DNA of 15,457 bases. Origin: Chloroflexota bacterium (GTDB lineage: Bacteria > Chloroflexota > Anaerolineae > Thermoflexales > Thermoflexaceae). The notes beneath the pieces were generated by a model. The model saw nothing but the letters and a program-made list of their open reading frames with translations, did not search any database and was not told the origin of the DNA. The position numbers were made by a program, and so were the translations under genes. The stretch spans positions 1 through 15,457 of the forward strand of contig JAUQQB010000020.1 in NCBI GenBank assembly GCA_030550075.1, read 5' to 3'. Of this stretch, positions 9,366 through 15,421 are shown in pieces. Every line of letters starts with the position of its first letter. Positions within the stretch are counted from its first letter, which is position 1.

Positions 9366-10718
9366 ATGTCTAACCATGCGCGTCGCCTGATCGCGATTTT
9401 CCTGGAAGGGATCCACACCGGAGCCATCGGGCTGCTCCCGGTGGTGATCGGGATATGGGTTTATATTCCACTGCTCCGCCTTTCCTACCCGCCGGTTTAC
9501 TTCACTTACTCCAGCATCCTGCTGTTTGGCAGCGACCTCCTGATCCTGCTCGCCCTCGGCGCGGAGCTGGGCCTCCGTGCTCTGACCGGGACGTTCCGGA
9601 TTCAGCGCCCGCGCGGAGGGATCCTGGGCCTCCTGGGGCTGGCCGCCTGGGCGATCCTCAGCGCCGCATGGTCTATCGAGCCGCGTCTCTCCGCCGCCTT
9701 CGGCTTCCATCTCCTCGGACTCATCGGGGTGATCCTTTCCCTCCGCGGACGGTCCCAAGCATGGCGGGCGTTCTCCCTCGGATGCATGGCCGGCATTCTG
9801 CTCCAGAGCTCCATCGCGGCGGTAGAAGTCCTCACCCAATCCACCGCCTTCCTGGAACCCCTCCGGCTGGAGTGGCCGGGCCGGCTGGATCCCTCGATCC
9901 GCGGGGCGGCCGTGATCGAACTCCCGGGGGGTCCGCGGTGGCTGCGGGCCTATGGGACGTTACCCCACCCGAATCTGCTGGGGTTGTATCTGGTGGGAAT
10001 GATGGCGGGGCCGGCCGCGTGGAGTCTTCGACAGAGCCAGTGGGCCCTGATCGGGCAGCTCGGTTTCGGGCTGGCCGCCTTCGGGTTAGGGCTTAGCTTT
10101 TCCCGAGCCGCATGGCTGGGATTCGGAGCGGGCCTCCTCTGGCTGCTTCGCACACCCCATCTCCCTCTCCAGCACCGGGCGCTCCTTCCTCTGATCGGAG
10201 CCGCCGGGTTGCTCCTCAGTATAGGGCTCTTCCCTACCGCGACGGCGATCCGTCTCACCGGGGGTGGAAGTCCCCTGGAGGCCCGCTCGATCAAGGAGCG
10301 ACAATGGTTGATGGAACAGGCTTTACATCAGATACGGGCCCATCTTCTCCTGGGAACCGGCGCAGGAACCTTCCCTCTCGTCCTGCGAGAGGGGCTTCCC
10401 TCCGGCTATCGGGCGGAGCCCGTCCATCAAGTGGGGATGCTGATGATAGCTGAACTGGGGCTCCCCGGCATCCTGCTGGGGCTGGGGGCCCTCTGGGCCT
10501 GCCTAGGCGAACGGCGTCGGAAGGAAGATCCGGAAGCCAGGGCCCTGGAGGCATCTCTGATCGGCCTGGTGGTCCTCAGTATGCTGGATCATCCCCTCTG
10601 GACCCTGGCCCCAGCCCGGACGCTGGCCGGAGCCCTCCTGGGAGCATGGCTGGGAAGGCAAGGAACGGAGGAGCCGATGGATCCCCTCGGCCTCTCTGGG
10701 GAAAGGTCCGGCGTGTAA
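9366..10718 (+). CDS. O-antigen ligase-like polymerase/ligase (Wzy_C family)
   Basis: A 450-aa polytopic membrane protein. The ATG at 9366 has GGAG (9357-9360) 5 nt upstream, inside a palindrome. About ten to twelve hydrophobic segments run from residue 18 to 430. Family hallmarks are RAYGTLPHPNLLGLYL (194-209), SFSRAAWLGFG (244-254) and, after a large extracytoplasmic loop, EPVHQVGMLMIAELGLPG (351-368) with H354 and E363. The conserved Arg (R247) and His are typical of WaaL/Wzy-type enzymes, which transfer or polymerise lipid-linked glycans outside the membrane. The last gene of the plus-strand glycan cluster, it lies 103 nt after the membrane glycosyltransferase-like gene and converges with the flippase gene 37 nt away. 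It could equally be a capsule/teichuronic-type polymerase, which sequence alone does not separate from a ligase. Confidence 0.87.
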   Translation: MSNHARRLIAIFLEGIHTGAIGLLPVVIGIWVYIPLLRLSYPPVYFTYSSILLFGSDLLILLALGAELGLRALTGTFRIQRPRGGILGLLGLAAWAILSAAWSIEPRLSAAFGFHLLGLIGVILSLRGRSQAWRAFSLGCMAGILLQSSIAAVEVLTQSTAFLEPLRLEWPGRLDPSIRGAAVIELPGGPRWLRAYGTLPHPNLLGLYLVGMMAGPAAWSLRQSQWALIGQLGFGLAAFGLGLSFSRAAWLGFGAGLLWLLRTPHLPLQHRALLPLIGAAGLLLSIGLFPTATAIRLTGGGSPLEARSIKERQWLMEQALHQIRAHLLLGTGAGTFPLVLREGLPSGYRAEPVHQVGMLMIAELGLPGILLGLGALWACLGERRRKEDPEARALEASLIGLVVLSMLDHPLWTLAPARTLAGALLGAWLGRQGTEEPMDPLGLSGERSGV

Positions 10719-10755
10719 GCTCGGGCGGAAAAGGCGGTGGACCTCGTGTTCCCTT

Positions 10756-12057
10756 TCATCCCTTCTTCGCCTCTCGCGGGGTGGGAAGAGAGGGATCCCG
10801 AAACGCCTGCAGGAAGAGAATGCTCATCCCCCATGTGGATCCCAGCATCGCCATAGCGGCGCCCATTCCACCCCACAGCGGGATCCATAACCCATTCAGA
10901 ACGAGATTCAGCGAGGTCCCGACAAGAAATGCCCGGAACAGGCGATCGGATCGTCCCTGCGCAATCCAGAGGGCCGACCCCAGGCTGGAAAGAAAGGCGG
11001 GCGGCCAGACCCAGGCCAATCCTCGCACCATGGGGATCGCAGGTTGATAAGTGGACCCAAAGGGCAGGCGGATCAATGGATCTGCCAGAAGGGTCAGGCC
11101 CAGCGCAGAAAAAATGGCCAGACTGAGGACGATCCGCAAAAGCCGACGGGCCCTTCGCTCTGGATAGACCTCCGTGGCCAGACGAGGAAGGATCGCGGTG
11201 AACAGGGCGTTGCTCAGCAGCAGGCCGGCCTCATAGAAGCGATAAGCCAGGCCGTAAAAGCCCGCCTCTACCGGCCCCCGCAGCATCAACAACATTAGAC
11301 TATCGGCCCGAGCGTAAAGGGCGCCGACGATCCCAAAGCCCAGCATGCGGAGCCCCTCCCGCAATGCCCCCGGGGCCCAGGTCGGCTCCTTAGTGGATCG
11401 CCATCGCAGAGGGGCGCTGAACTGATCCGCCATCCGACGCAATCCGATGCCATCTAACAGGATCGCGCCTGTAAACCCCAGCCACAACGCCGTCCATCCA
11501 TATCGAGCGGCCAGCGTCATGACCGTTAGGCCCACTGTCCGCGTGAAGAACAGCACCCCCGCGGCCCGCTCCAGGCGGCCGGCCGCCGTCAGGCGTGTTC
11601 CCTGCCAAGCAAGCCATGCCATGGGCAGCAGCAACGTTGTCAAAAAGGGAAGATCTCCCCGGATCGCTGCCGGGATATGACCCGTAAAGGAGAGGACGGC
11701 TGCTCCGGCGAGGACCAACAGGATCCATCCGAACTGGATCAGGAGACAGGTGCGGACGCGAGGGCGATCGTCGCGGGCCAGATCGCGCACCATTAAGGAG
11801 GATAAGCCGCTGCTCCCGGACTGGTGCGTTAGAAGGAGCCAGGACTGGAGGACGGTGAACCGTCCGAAATCCTCCGGCCCCAGCCACCAGGCCAGTAAAA
11901 GGGATTGAAGGAACCCCAGGACCCGTGACCACGCCTGGGCTGCTCCCCAGAGGGCGGATTGCACCCACATGCGTCCTGCAGGATGCAAATCCTCGCCGGG
12001 CTGAGCAGGGGACTGGAGGGGTAGAAGCTGGGAATCTGCAGTCCCTGTCCTTTCCAA
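10756..12057 (-). CDS. Polysaccharide flippase (Wzx/MATE-like, oligosaccharide exporter)
   Basis: A 433-aa protein read leftwards, with about twelve membrane segments. The N-terminus has the usual family beginning SALWGAAQAWSRVLGFLQSL followed by WWLGPEDFGRFTV (34-69). The centre has ADSLMLLMLRGPVEAGFYGLAYRFYEA (about 248-274), with the charged-then-hydrophobic pattern of this family, and residues 290-430 repeat the fold. It should flip undecaprenyl-linked oligosaccharide across the inner membrane. The TTG start at 12057 is chosen because GGAG (12067-12070) is 9 nt upstream; the ATG at 11970 would give a 404-aa protein but has only a poorly spaced AGGA. It is convergent with the O-antigen ligase gene, whose product would use the flipped glycan. 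It follows the ATPase operon on the same strand after 207 nt, and a promoter of its own is likely. Confidence 0.87.
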   Translation of the reverse strand: MERTGTADSQLLPLQSPAQPGEDLHPAGRMWVQSALWGAAQAWSRVLGFLQSLLLAWWLGPEDFGRFTVLQSWLLLTHQSGSSGLSSLMVRDLARDDRPRVRTCLLIQFGWILLVLAGAAVLSFTGHIPAAIRGDLPFLTTLLLPMAWLAWQGTRLTAAGRLERAAGVLFFTRTVGLTVMTLAARYGWTALWLGFTGAILLDGIGLRRMADQFSAPLRWRSTKEPTWAPGALREGLRMLGFGIVGALYARADSLMLLMLRGPVEAGFYGLAYRFYEAGLLLSNALFTAILPRLATEVYPERRARRLLRIVLSLAIFSALGLTLLADPLIRLPFGSTYQPAIPMVRGLAWVWPPAFLSSLGSALWIAQGRSDRLFRAFLVGTSLNLVLNGLWIPLWGGMGAAMAMLGSTWGMSILFLQAFRDPSLPTPREAKKG

Positions 12058-12100
12058 AACGATTTTCTCCAGAGGGAATCAGGGGCTAAATGGGGCAATT

Positions 12101-12144
12101 CCTCCATCCGTCCTTCGGACTGCTGCGGTTTTAGGGGATGGAGG
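12101..12144. other. Inverted repeat upstream of the flippase gene
   Basis: CCTCCATCC (12101-12109) pairs perfectly with GGATGGAGG (12136-12144). The loop contains a small GTCC/GGAC hairpin (12110-12113/12117-12120). It lies in the leader of the leftward flippase transcript, about 44 nt before its start. It could be a 5'-UTR structure or part of the end region of the ATPase transcript. Confidence 0.35.
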
Positions 12145-12192
12145 GCGCGCCTTCGGGATCCTCTCCATACCCTAATATTCCCCCTATGTTTC

Positions 12193-12232
12193 GAGGACGG
12201 ACGGGGCCGCCCTCGGCAGCCCGTCCGTCCTC
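12193..12232 (-). terminator. Long perfect hairpin after the ATPase operon
   Basis: A perfect 13-bp stem (12193-12205 with 12220-12232; arms GAGGACGGACGGG and its complement) is extended by a 4-bp inner GCCG/CGGC stem after a 2-nt bulge. It is 33 nt past the stop of the last ATPase gene and before the flippase gene. No T-run follows on the minus strand, so it may end or protect the mRNA by structure alone. Confidence 0.55.
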
Positions 12233-12264
12233 AAAATTTCCAGGATAGAGGGATTGCCTCAACA

Positions 12265-13257
12265 CTACCTGGAGGCACCACTGAACAGATACCCGGCGAA
12301 ACGGTCCAGCATTGAGACGCCGCGTACCTCGTTCTCCAGGAGCGGCGTTATCCCTCGCACCAGCCCATCGAAGAGCACCTCGATCTCCTGGAGATAACGC
12401 CCCTGCATCTCGATGCGGTTGCGGACGAAATCCGGCGTGTCCTCACCCAGGAACGCGCGGTCGATCAACCCGTTGACGATCACGCCCCCCACCGGGATGC
12501 CGAAATCGTGGAACCAGTTGATGAAACGACGGATCACTGCGATGGGCAATGCCTCGGGCAGAGTCACAAAGAAGAAGGCTGTGAGCTCCGGGTCGGTGAT
12601 CAGCCGGCGGGCCCGCTCCATGCGGTCGCGGAAGCTGATCAGGTAATCCATCAGGGGATCTGGCTCTTCCTTCTTTGTGAAGGAAAGGAGCTTGCGAAGG
12701 GCCTGAGCTTCCTGACGGGATTTGATCATCTTGTTCACCCAGAGGGCGTAGACCTTGGACATGCCGAGGAGCCGGCGGGCGTTAGCCGTAGGGGCGGTGT
12801 CGAAGACGTAGACTTCATATTCGTCCCGGAACATCAGGTCGATCATATTCTCGAACATCGCCGACTCCTCGAAGGCCGGGTTCATGGTGGCCGATTCCAC
12901 GAACTCATCGGCCCGCGTGGAGATCTCGGCGAACTTCAAGAACCACTGGATCTTCTCCCGGATCTCCCGCTTGGAGCGCTCAATGGTGTCCTTCGTGTCG
13001 ATCTCATAGGCCCACAGGTTGGAGACCCCCGCCACCGGCGTCGCCTTCCCGAACACATTCTGGTCCAGCAGGCCCGATAGGCTGTGGACCGGGTTGGTAG
13101 AGGCGAGGAGGGTGCGCCGGCCCTGCCGGGCGAACCAGAGGGCTGTGGCTCCGGCCATCACCGTCTTCCCAACCCCGCCCTTCCCGCCGAAGAACACATA
13201 CTTCAAGCGGGGGTGCTCCCGCAGGAAATCGATCATCGTCTTCTCTATCCGGATCAT
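12265..13257 (-). CDS. ArsA/Get3-like ATPase, subunit with Asn in switch I
   Basis: A 330-aa cytoplasmic P-loop ATPase of the SIMIBI ArsA/TRC40 family. The ATG at 13257 has GGAGG (13266-13270) 8 nt upstream. The deviant Walker A is GGKGGVGKT (24-32) with the intermonomer signature Lys K26. Switch I reads STNPVHSLS (53-61): the catalytic Asp of the family is N55 (AAC codon at 13093-13095). Switch II begins DTAPTANARRLL (153-164), keeping DTAPT but lacking the following Gly-His. VNGL (261-264) marks the adenine pocket. Residues 275-300 have the family helix VRNRIEMQGRYLQEI. There is no cysteine anywhere, so no Get3 zinc CXXC motif and no ArsA arsenite site. The second ATPase gene ends 28 nt upstream in the same operon. 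A heterodimer with it, possibly weak in ATP hydrolysis on this side, is inferred. The client is unknown. Confidence 0.9.
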   Translation of the reverse strand: MIRIEKTMIDFLREHPRLKYVFFGGKGGVGKTVMAGATALWFARQGRRTLLASTNPVHSLSGLLDQNVFGKATPVAGVSNLWAYEIDTKDTIERSKREIREKIQWFLKFAEISTRADEFVESATMNPAFEESAMFENMIDLMFRDEYEVYVFDTAPTANARRLLGMSKVYALWVNKMIKSRQEAQALRKLLSFTKKEEPDPLMDYLISFRDRMERARRLITDPELTAFFFVTLPEALPIAVIRRFINWFHDFGIPVGGVIVNGLIDRAFLGEDTPDFVRNRIEMQGRYLQEIEVLFDGLVRGITPLLENEVRGVSMLDRFAGYLFSGASR

Positions 13258-13285
13258 TCCCTATCCCTCCCCGAAAGGATCGATT

Positions 13286-14278
13286 TCAGGCCGCCCCGTT
13301 TCCGAAGAGCAGATCTGCCACACGGGCGATCATATCCAGACCGGTCACATCCCGTTCCAGCTCAGGGACGTAGGCCAGGACCTGGTTGCCGAAGCGGGCG
13401 CGGATTTCCTCCAGATGCCGGCGTTGCATCTCGATACGGTTACGCAGATACTCCGGGATGTTCTGGCCCAGCAGCTCCGCGGGGAGCACGCGGTTCACGA
13501 CATAACCGGAGATCGGCACGTCAAACCGGCGGAACAGCTCGGCCGCCTTGAGGGTGTCCAGGATCACCAGTTCCTCAGGGATGAGGACGAAGAAGAAGGC
13601 CGTCTTCCGGCTATCCGTGAGGATGCTGGAGGACATATTGATGCGCTGCCGGATATACTGGAGCTCGTCCAGGATGCGATCTTCCTCGGTTTGCTTGCGG
13701 CGGATGCGGGCCACCATCTCCTCATATTCCCGCATCTCCTCCCGCAGCTTCGTGATCTTGGTGATCCATTCATCGTAGACCTTGGCCATGCTCAGGTAAT
13801 AAAGGGCATGCCCCAGGGGGACGAGGTCGTAAATATAGTAGTCGTAGTGGCCCTCAACCACGATATCCACCACGGCGTCAAAGATCGCGCTCTCTTCCAT
13901 TGCCGGCTCGGCCGAGGCGGCCTGGATGTAATCCTCAATCTCTTGAGGCACCTCATCCAGGCCATACATGTCCATAATCCTGCGACGGATCTCCTCCTGA
14001 TACTCCCTGATCCGGCGATCGGCGTCGATCTCCTGGGCCCAGAGGTTCGACATGATCTCCACTGGGCCTTTACCGAAAATGTCTCGCTGGAAGATGTCTG
14101 AAAGGCTAGCCTGGGGATCCACCGAGAAGACCAGAACCTTGTAGCCCTGCTCGGCTAGCCAGTAGGCAGTGGCCGCCGAGAAGGTCGTCTTCCCCAACCC
14201 GCCCTTGCCGCCGAACATGATGTAGCGGCGCTCAGGGTTCTCCCGGATTAATTGAGCCAGCGCGGTCGCCATTCCCAT
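13286..14278 (-). CDS. ArsA/Get3-like ATPase, subunit with degenerate switch II
   Basis: A 330-aa paralog of the downstream ATPase. The deviant Walker A is GGKGGLGKT (23-31) with K25. Switch I is SVDPQASLSD (52-61), keeping catalytic D54 but with Ala for the usual His. Switch II is DLVPLGHALYYL (151-162): Asp, Pro and Gly-His remain while Thr-Ala and the next Thr of DTAPTGH are changed. VNRVLP (261-266) is the adenine pocket. Residues 171-213 are a highly charged, probably coiled-coil helical insert, which in Get3 relatives is the client-binding subdomain. There is no cysteine. The ATG at 14278 has GAGG only 4 nt upstream; the ATG at 14272 (third codon) would have 10 nt, and its product aligns better with the sister protein. 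It lies between the small membrane-protein genes and the other ATPase gene and is probably co-transcribed. Arsenite export is unlikely, with no ArsB, ArsD or ArsR gene present. Confidence 0.9.
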   Translation of the reverse strand: MGMATALAQLIRENPERRYIMFGGKGGLGKTTFSAATAYWLAEQGYKVLVFSVDPQASLSDIFQRDIFGKGPVEIMSNLWAQEIDADRRIREYQEEIRRRIMDMYGLDEVPQEIEDYIQAASAEPAMEESAIFDAVVDIVVEGHYDYYIYDLVPLGHALYYLSMAKVYDEWITKITKLREEMREYEEMVARIRRKQTEEDRILDELQYIRQRINMSSSILTDSRKTAFFFVLIPEELVILDTLKAAELFRRFDVPISGYVVNRVLPAELLGQNIPEYLRNRIEMQRRHLEEIRARFGNQVLAYVPELERDVTGLDMIARVADLLFGNGAA

Positions 14279-14349
14279 TTCACCTCAAAAGATTTTTGAA
14301 AAGGCCAGGAAGCCAAGCCATCCCTTCGTTTCCTGTGCCAGCGGGAAGG

Positions 14350-14384
14350 GGTGGGCGGGATGACCTCGGATAGACCCGCCCACC
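14350..14384 (-). other. GC hairpin between small-protein and ATPase genes
   Basis: GGTGGGCGGG (14350-14359) pairs perfectly with CCCGCCCACC (14375-14384), loop 15 nt. GAAGGGG (14345-14351) could alternatively pair with CCCCTTC (14393-14399), giving a competing fold. It sits in the 157-nt gap before the first ATPase gene. No T-run follows on the minus strand. It may be a partial terminator or RNA-processing site that sets different levels for small proteins and ATPases. Confidence 0.45.
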
Positions 14385-14435
14385 GCCAAAATCCCCTTCG
14401 GATGAGGGAGTCAGCAAGCCCGCCCCAAAGTTTAG

Positions 14436-14717
14436 TTAGAACATCGCGTCAGCGACATCCCGCTCCCGCAGCATGCGGCGCTTCCAGGTGCTGATCTGGG
14501 GCACCACATAGGGCAGAATGCGCAGGCTGTAATAGGGCGGCAGGATGGGGACACCGATGAGATCGCCCATTGTAATCAGGATGAACAGATGCTCCATGCT
14601 CGCCCGGGTGCGGAGCGCGTAGCGGGCCATGTCATGGGCCGCCATGCCATACGTTAACTCCTGAACAAAATTCACCACCCGGCGCACCAGGCTTTCCCGT
14701 GGCTTCTGCTCTGTCAT
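14436..14717 (-). CDS. Small hydrophobic protein A of the ATPase module
   Basis: A 93-aa protein of no named family that I recognise. The ATG at 14717 is chosen over the TTG at 14750 because GGGAGGG lies 8 nt upstream of it. Residues 1-20 are polar and basic. YGMAAHDMARY (23-33) is followed by a hydrophobic stretch LFILITMGDLIGVPILPPYY (44-63), a second one around LRILPYVVPQIS (65-76), and a basic tail WKRRMLRERD (78-87). There is no signal peptide and no cysteine. The hydrophobic part holds an Asp and several prolines, so it is more likely a re-entrant or amphipathic membrane segment, or an ATPase-escorted segment, than a plain transmembrane helix. About 42 of 65 core residues equal those of the neighbouring small protein. 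It precedes two ArsA/Get3-like genes, so it is a good candidate client or membrane receptor of that ATPase pair. Confidence 0.8.
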   Translation of the reverse strand: MTEQKPRESLVRRVVNFVQELTYGMAAHDMARYALRTRASMEHLFILITMGDLIGVPILPPYYSLRILPYVVPQISTWKRRMLRERDVADAMF

Positions 14718-14758
14718 AGCGTCTGCCCTCCCACCAGGATGAACATCCAAAGTCCAGT

Positions 14759-15061
14759 TTACAGCCCATGCAGATGATACTCATGCTCATCGATAAACTC
14801 GCGTTCCCTCAGCACGCGGCGCTTCCAGGTGCTGAGGACAGGGACCACATAGGGCAACAGGCGCAGGCTGTAATAGGGCGGCATGATGGGGAGACCGATA
14901 AGGTCGCCAAAGAGGGCGGCGATGAAGAGGTTCTCCGTGGCGGCCCGCATCTCCAAGAGATGTTGAACGACGTCATAGGCGGCGAACCCATAAAAGAACT
15001 CTCGTAATGCCTGACGCCAGGCCCGCCATTGTTCCCTAAGGCGCGCCCGTAGAAGGAGCAT
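14759..15061 (-). CDS. Small hydrophobic protein B of the ATPase module
   Basis: A 100-aa paralog of the next gene and the first gene of the module. It starts at the ATG at 15061, with only a weak purine-rich GGGGCAGGGA region before it. The N-terminus is basic and possibly amphipathic (residues 3-22, Arg/Trp-rich). The shared core runs from YGFAAYD (24-30) through NLFIAALFGDLIGLPIMPPY (44-63) and SLRLLPYVVPVLSTW (65-79) to KRRVLRERE (80-88). It then ends in an acidic/His tail (DEHEYHLHGL). It has no cysteine and no cleavable signal. It lies 41 nt before the start of the other small gene, on the same strand, directly behind the promoter. A membrane-associated partner or substrate of the two downstream ATPases is the simplest inference. 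The family is not one I can name. Confidence 0.78.
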   Translation of the reverse strand: MLLLRARLREQWRAWRQALREFFYGFAAYDVVQHLLEMRAATENLFIAALFGDLIGLPIMPPYYSLRLLPYVVPVLSTWKRRVLREREFIDEHEYHLHGL

Positions 15062-15090
15062 ATCCCTGCCCCAGAGACAGTTTGCCTACA

Positions 15091-15119
15091 ATTATACAAA
15101 AATCAAGGCTCATGAGCCA
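15091..15119 (-). promoter_or_regulatory. Promoter of the small protein-ATPase operon
   Basis: The minus strand reads TATAAT (15091-15096), a perfect -10 box in an AT-rich patch of an otherwise GC-rich region. Transcription would begin near 15084, about 22 nt before the first start codon. The -35 position at any usual spacing (for example TGGCTC at 15114-15119) does not resemble TTGACA, so activation by a bound protein is plausible. Confidence 0.65.
15107..15118. promoter_or_regulatory. 12-bp palindrome at the -35 position (putative operator)
   Basis: GGCTCATGAGCC is a perfect 12-bp palindrome ending 10 bp upstream of the TATAAT box of the ATPase operon, where the missing -35 element would be. 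Such placement suits a dimeric regulator that replaces or blocks sigma contacts. No regulator gene is visible in the window. Confidence 0.45.
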
Positions 15120-15167
15120 GGGTGCCGGCAGTGCCTCGCCCGCAGCGGATCATGGGGAGTCACCGGT

Positions 15168-15269
15168 ATGGCGCTTCTCCCTTCCCCGAGAATCCTTGGG
15201 CCTCAGGGAATGCTGGGGATCTTCCTGATTCTGACCACGGTAGGGATCGCGACCCGCCCTCATTCCTAA
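15168..15269 (+). CDS. Possible 33-aa membrane peptide
   Basis: A short ORF opens at the ATG at 15168 with GGGGAG (15154-15159) 8 nt upstream, and ends at the TAA at 15267. The peptide has a polar, proline-containing start (MALLPSPRILGPQ), then a hydrophobic stretch GMLGIFLILTTVGIAT (14-29) long enough for most of a membrane helix, and a short basic end. It is divergent from the ATPase operon. It could also be the remnant of a longer gene or chance. No family is recognised. Confidence 0.25.
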   Translation: MALLPSPRILGPQGMLGIFLILTTVGIATRPHS

Positions 15270-15421
15270 CTGGACTTCCGGCTTCCCCCCAACTATTCCT
15301 TCATGGCCCAGGGAACCATGAAAGCGTGACAGGTTGAGTTCTCTAATGGCGCCGGATGTGGTATAAATGGTGCAGAGCAACCTCAGCGGGGTTTACGCTG
15401 CTGGCTCCTTCTCAGAAAGAT

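Noticed and set aside
13019..14101. Long plus-strand open frame (360 codons) opposite the ATPase genes
   Set aside because: It is antisense to two proteins with clear P-loop motifs and has no recognisable domain. GC-rich antisense frames stay open by chance.
12265..14278. Arsenite-resistance (ArsA pump) interpretation of the two ATPases
   Set aside because: No cysteines in either protein and no arsB, arsC, arsD or arsR gene nearby. Only the family fold supports it.
15334..15367. TTGAGT...TATAAA as a rightward promoter
   Set aside because: The spacing is 22 nt, too long, and no gene clearly follows within the window.
15122..15380. Overlapping 71- and 76-codon frames on both strands at the right end
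   Set aside because: No family resemblance, no good ribosome binding site and irregular composition; only the 33-codon ORF has a proper start signal.
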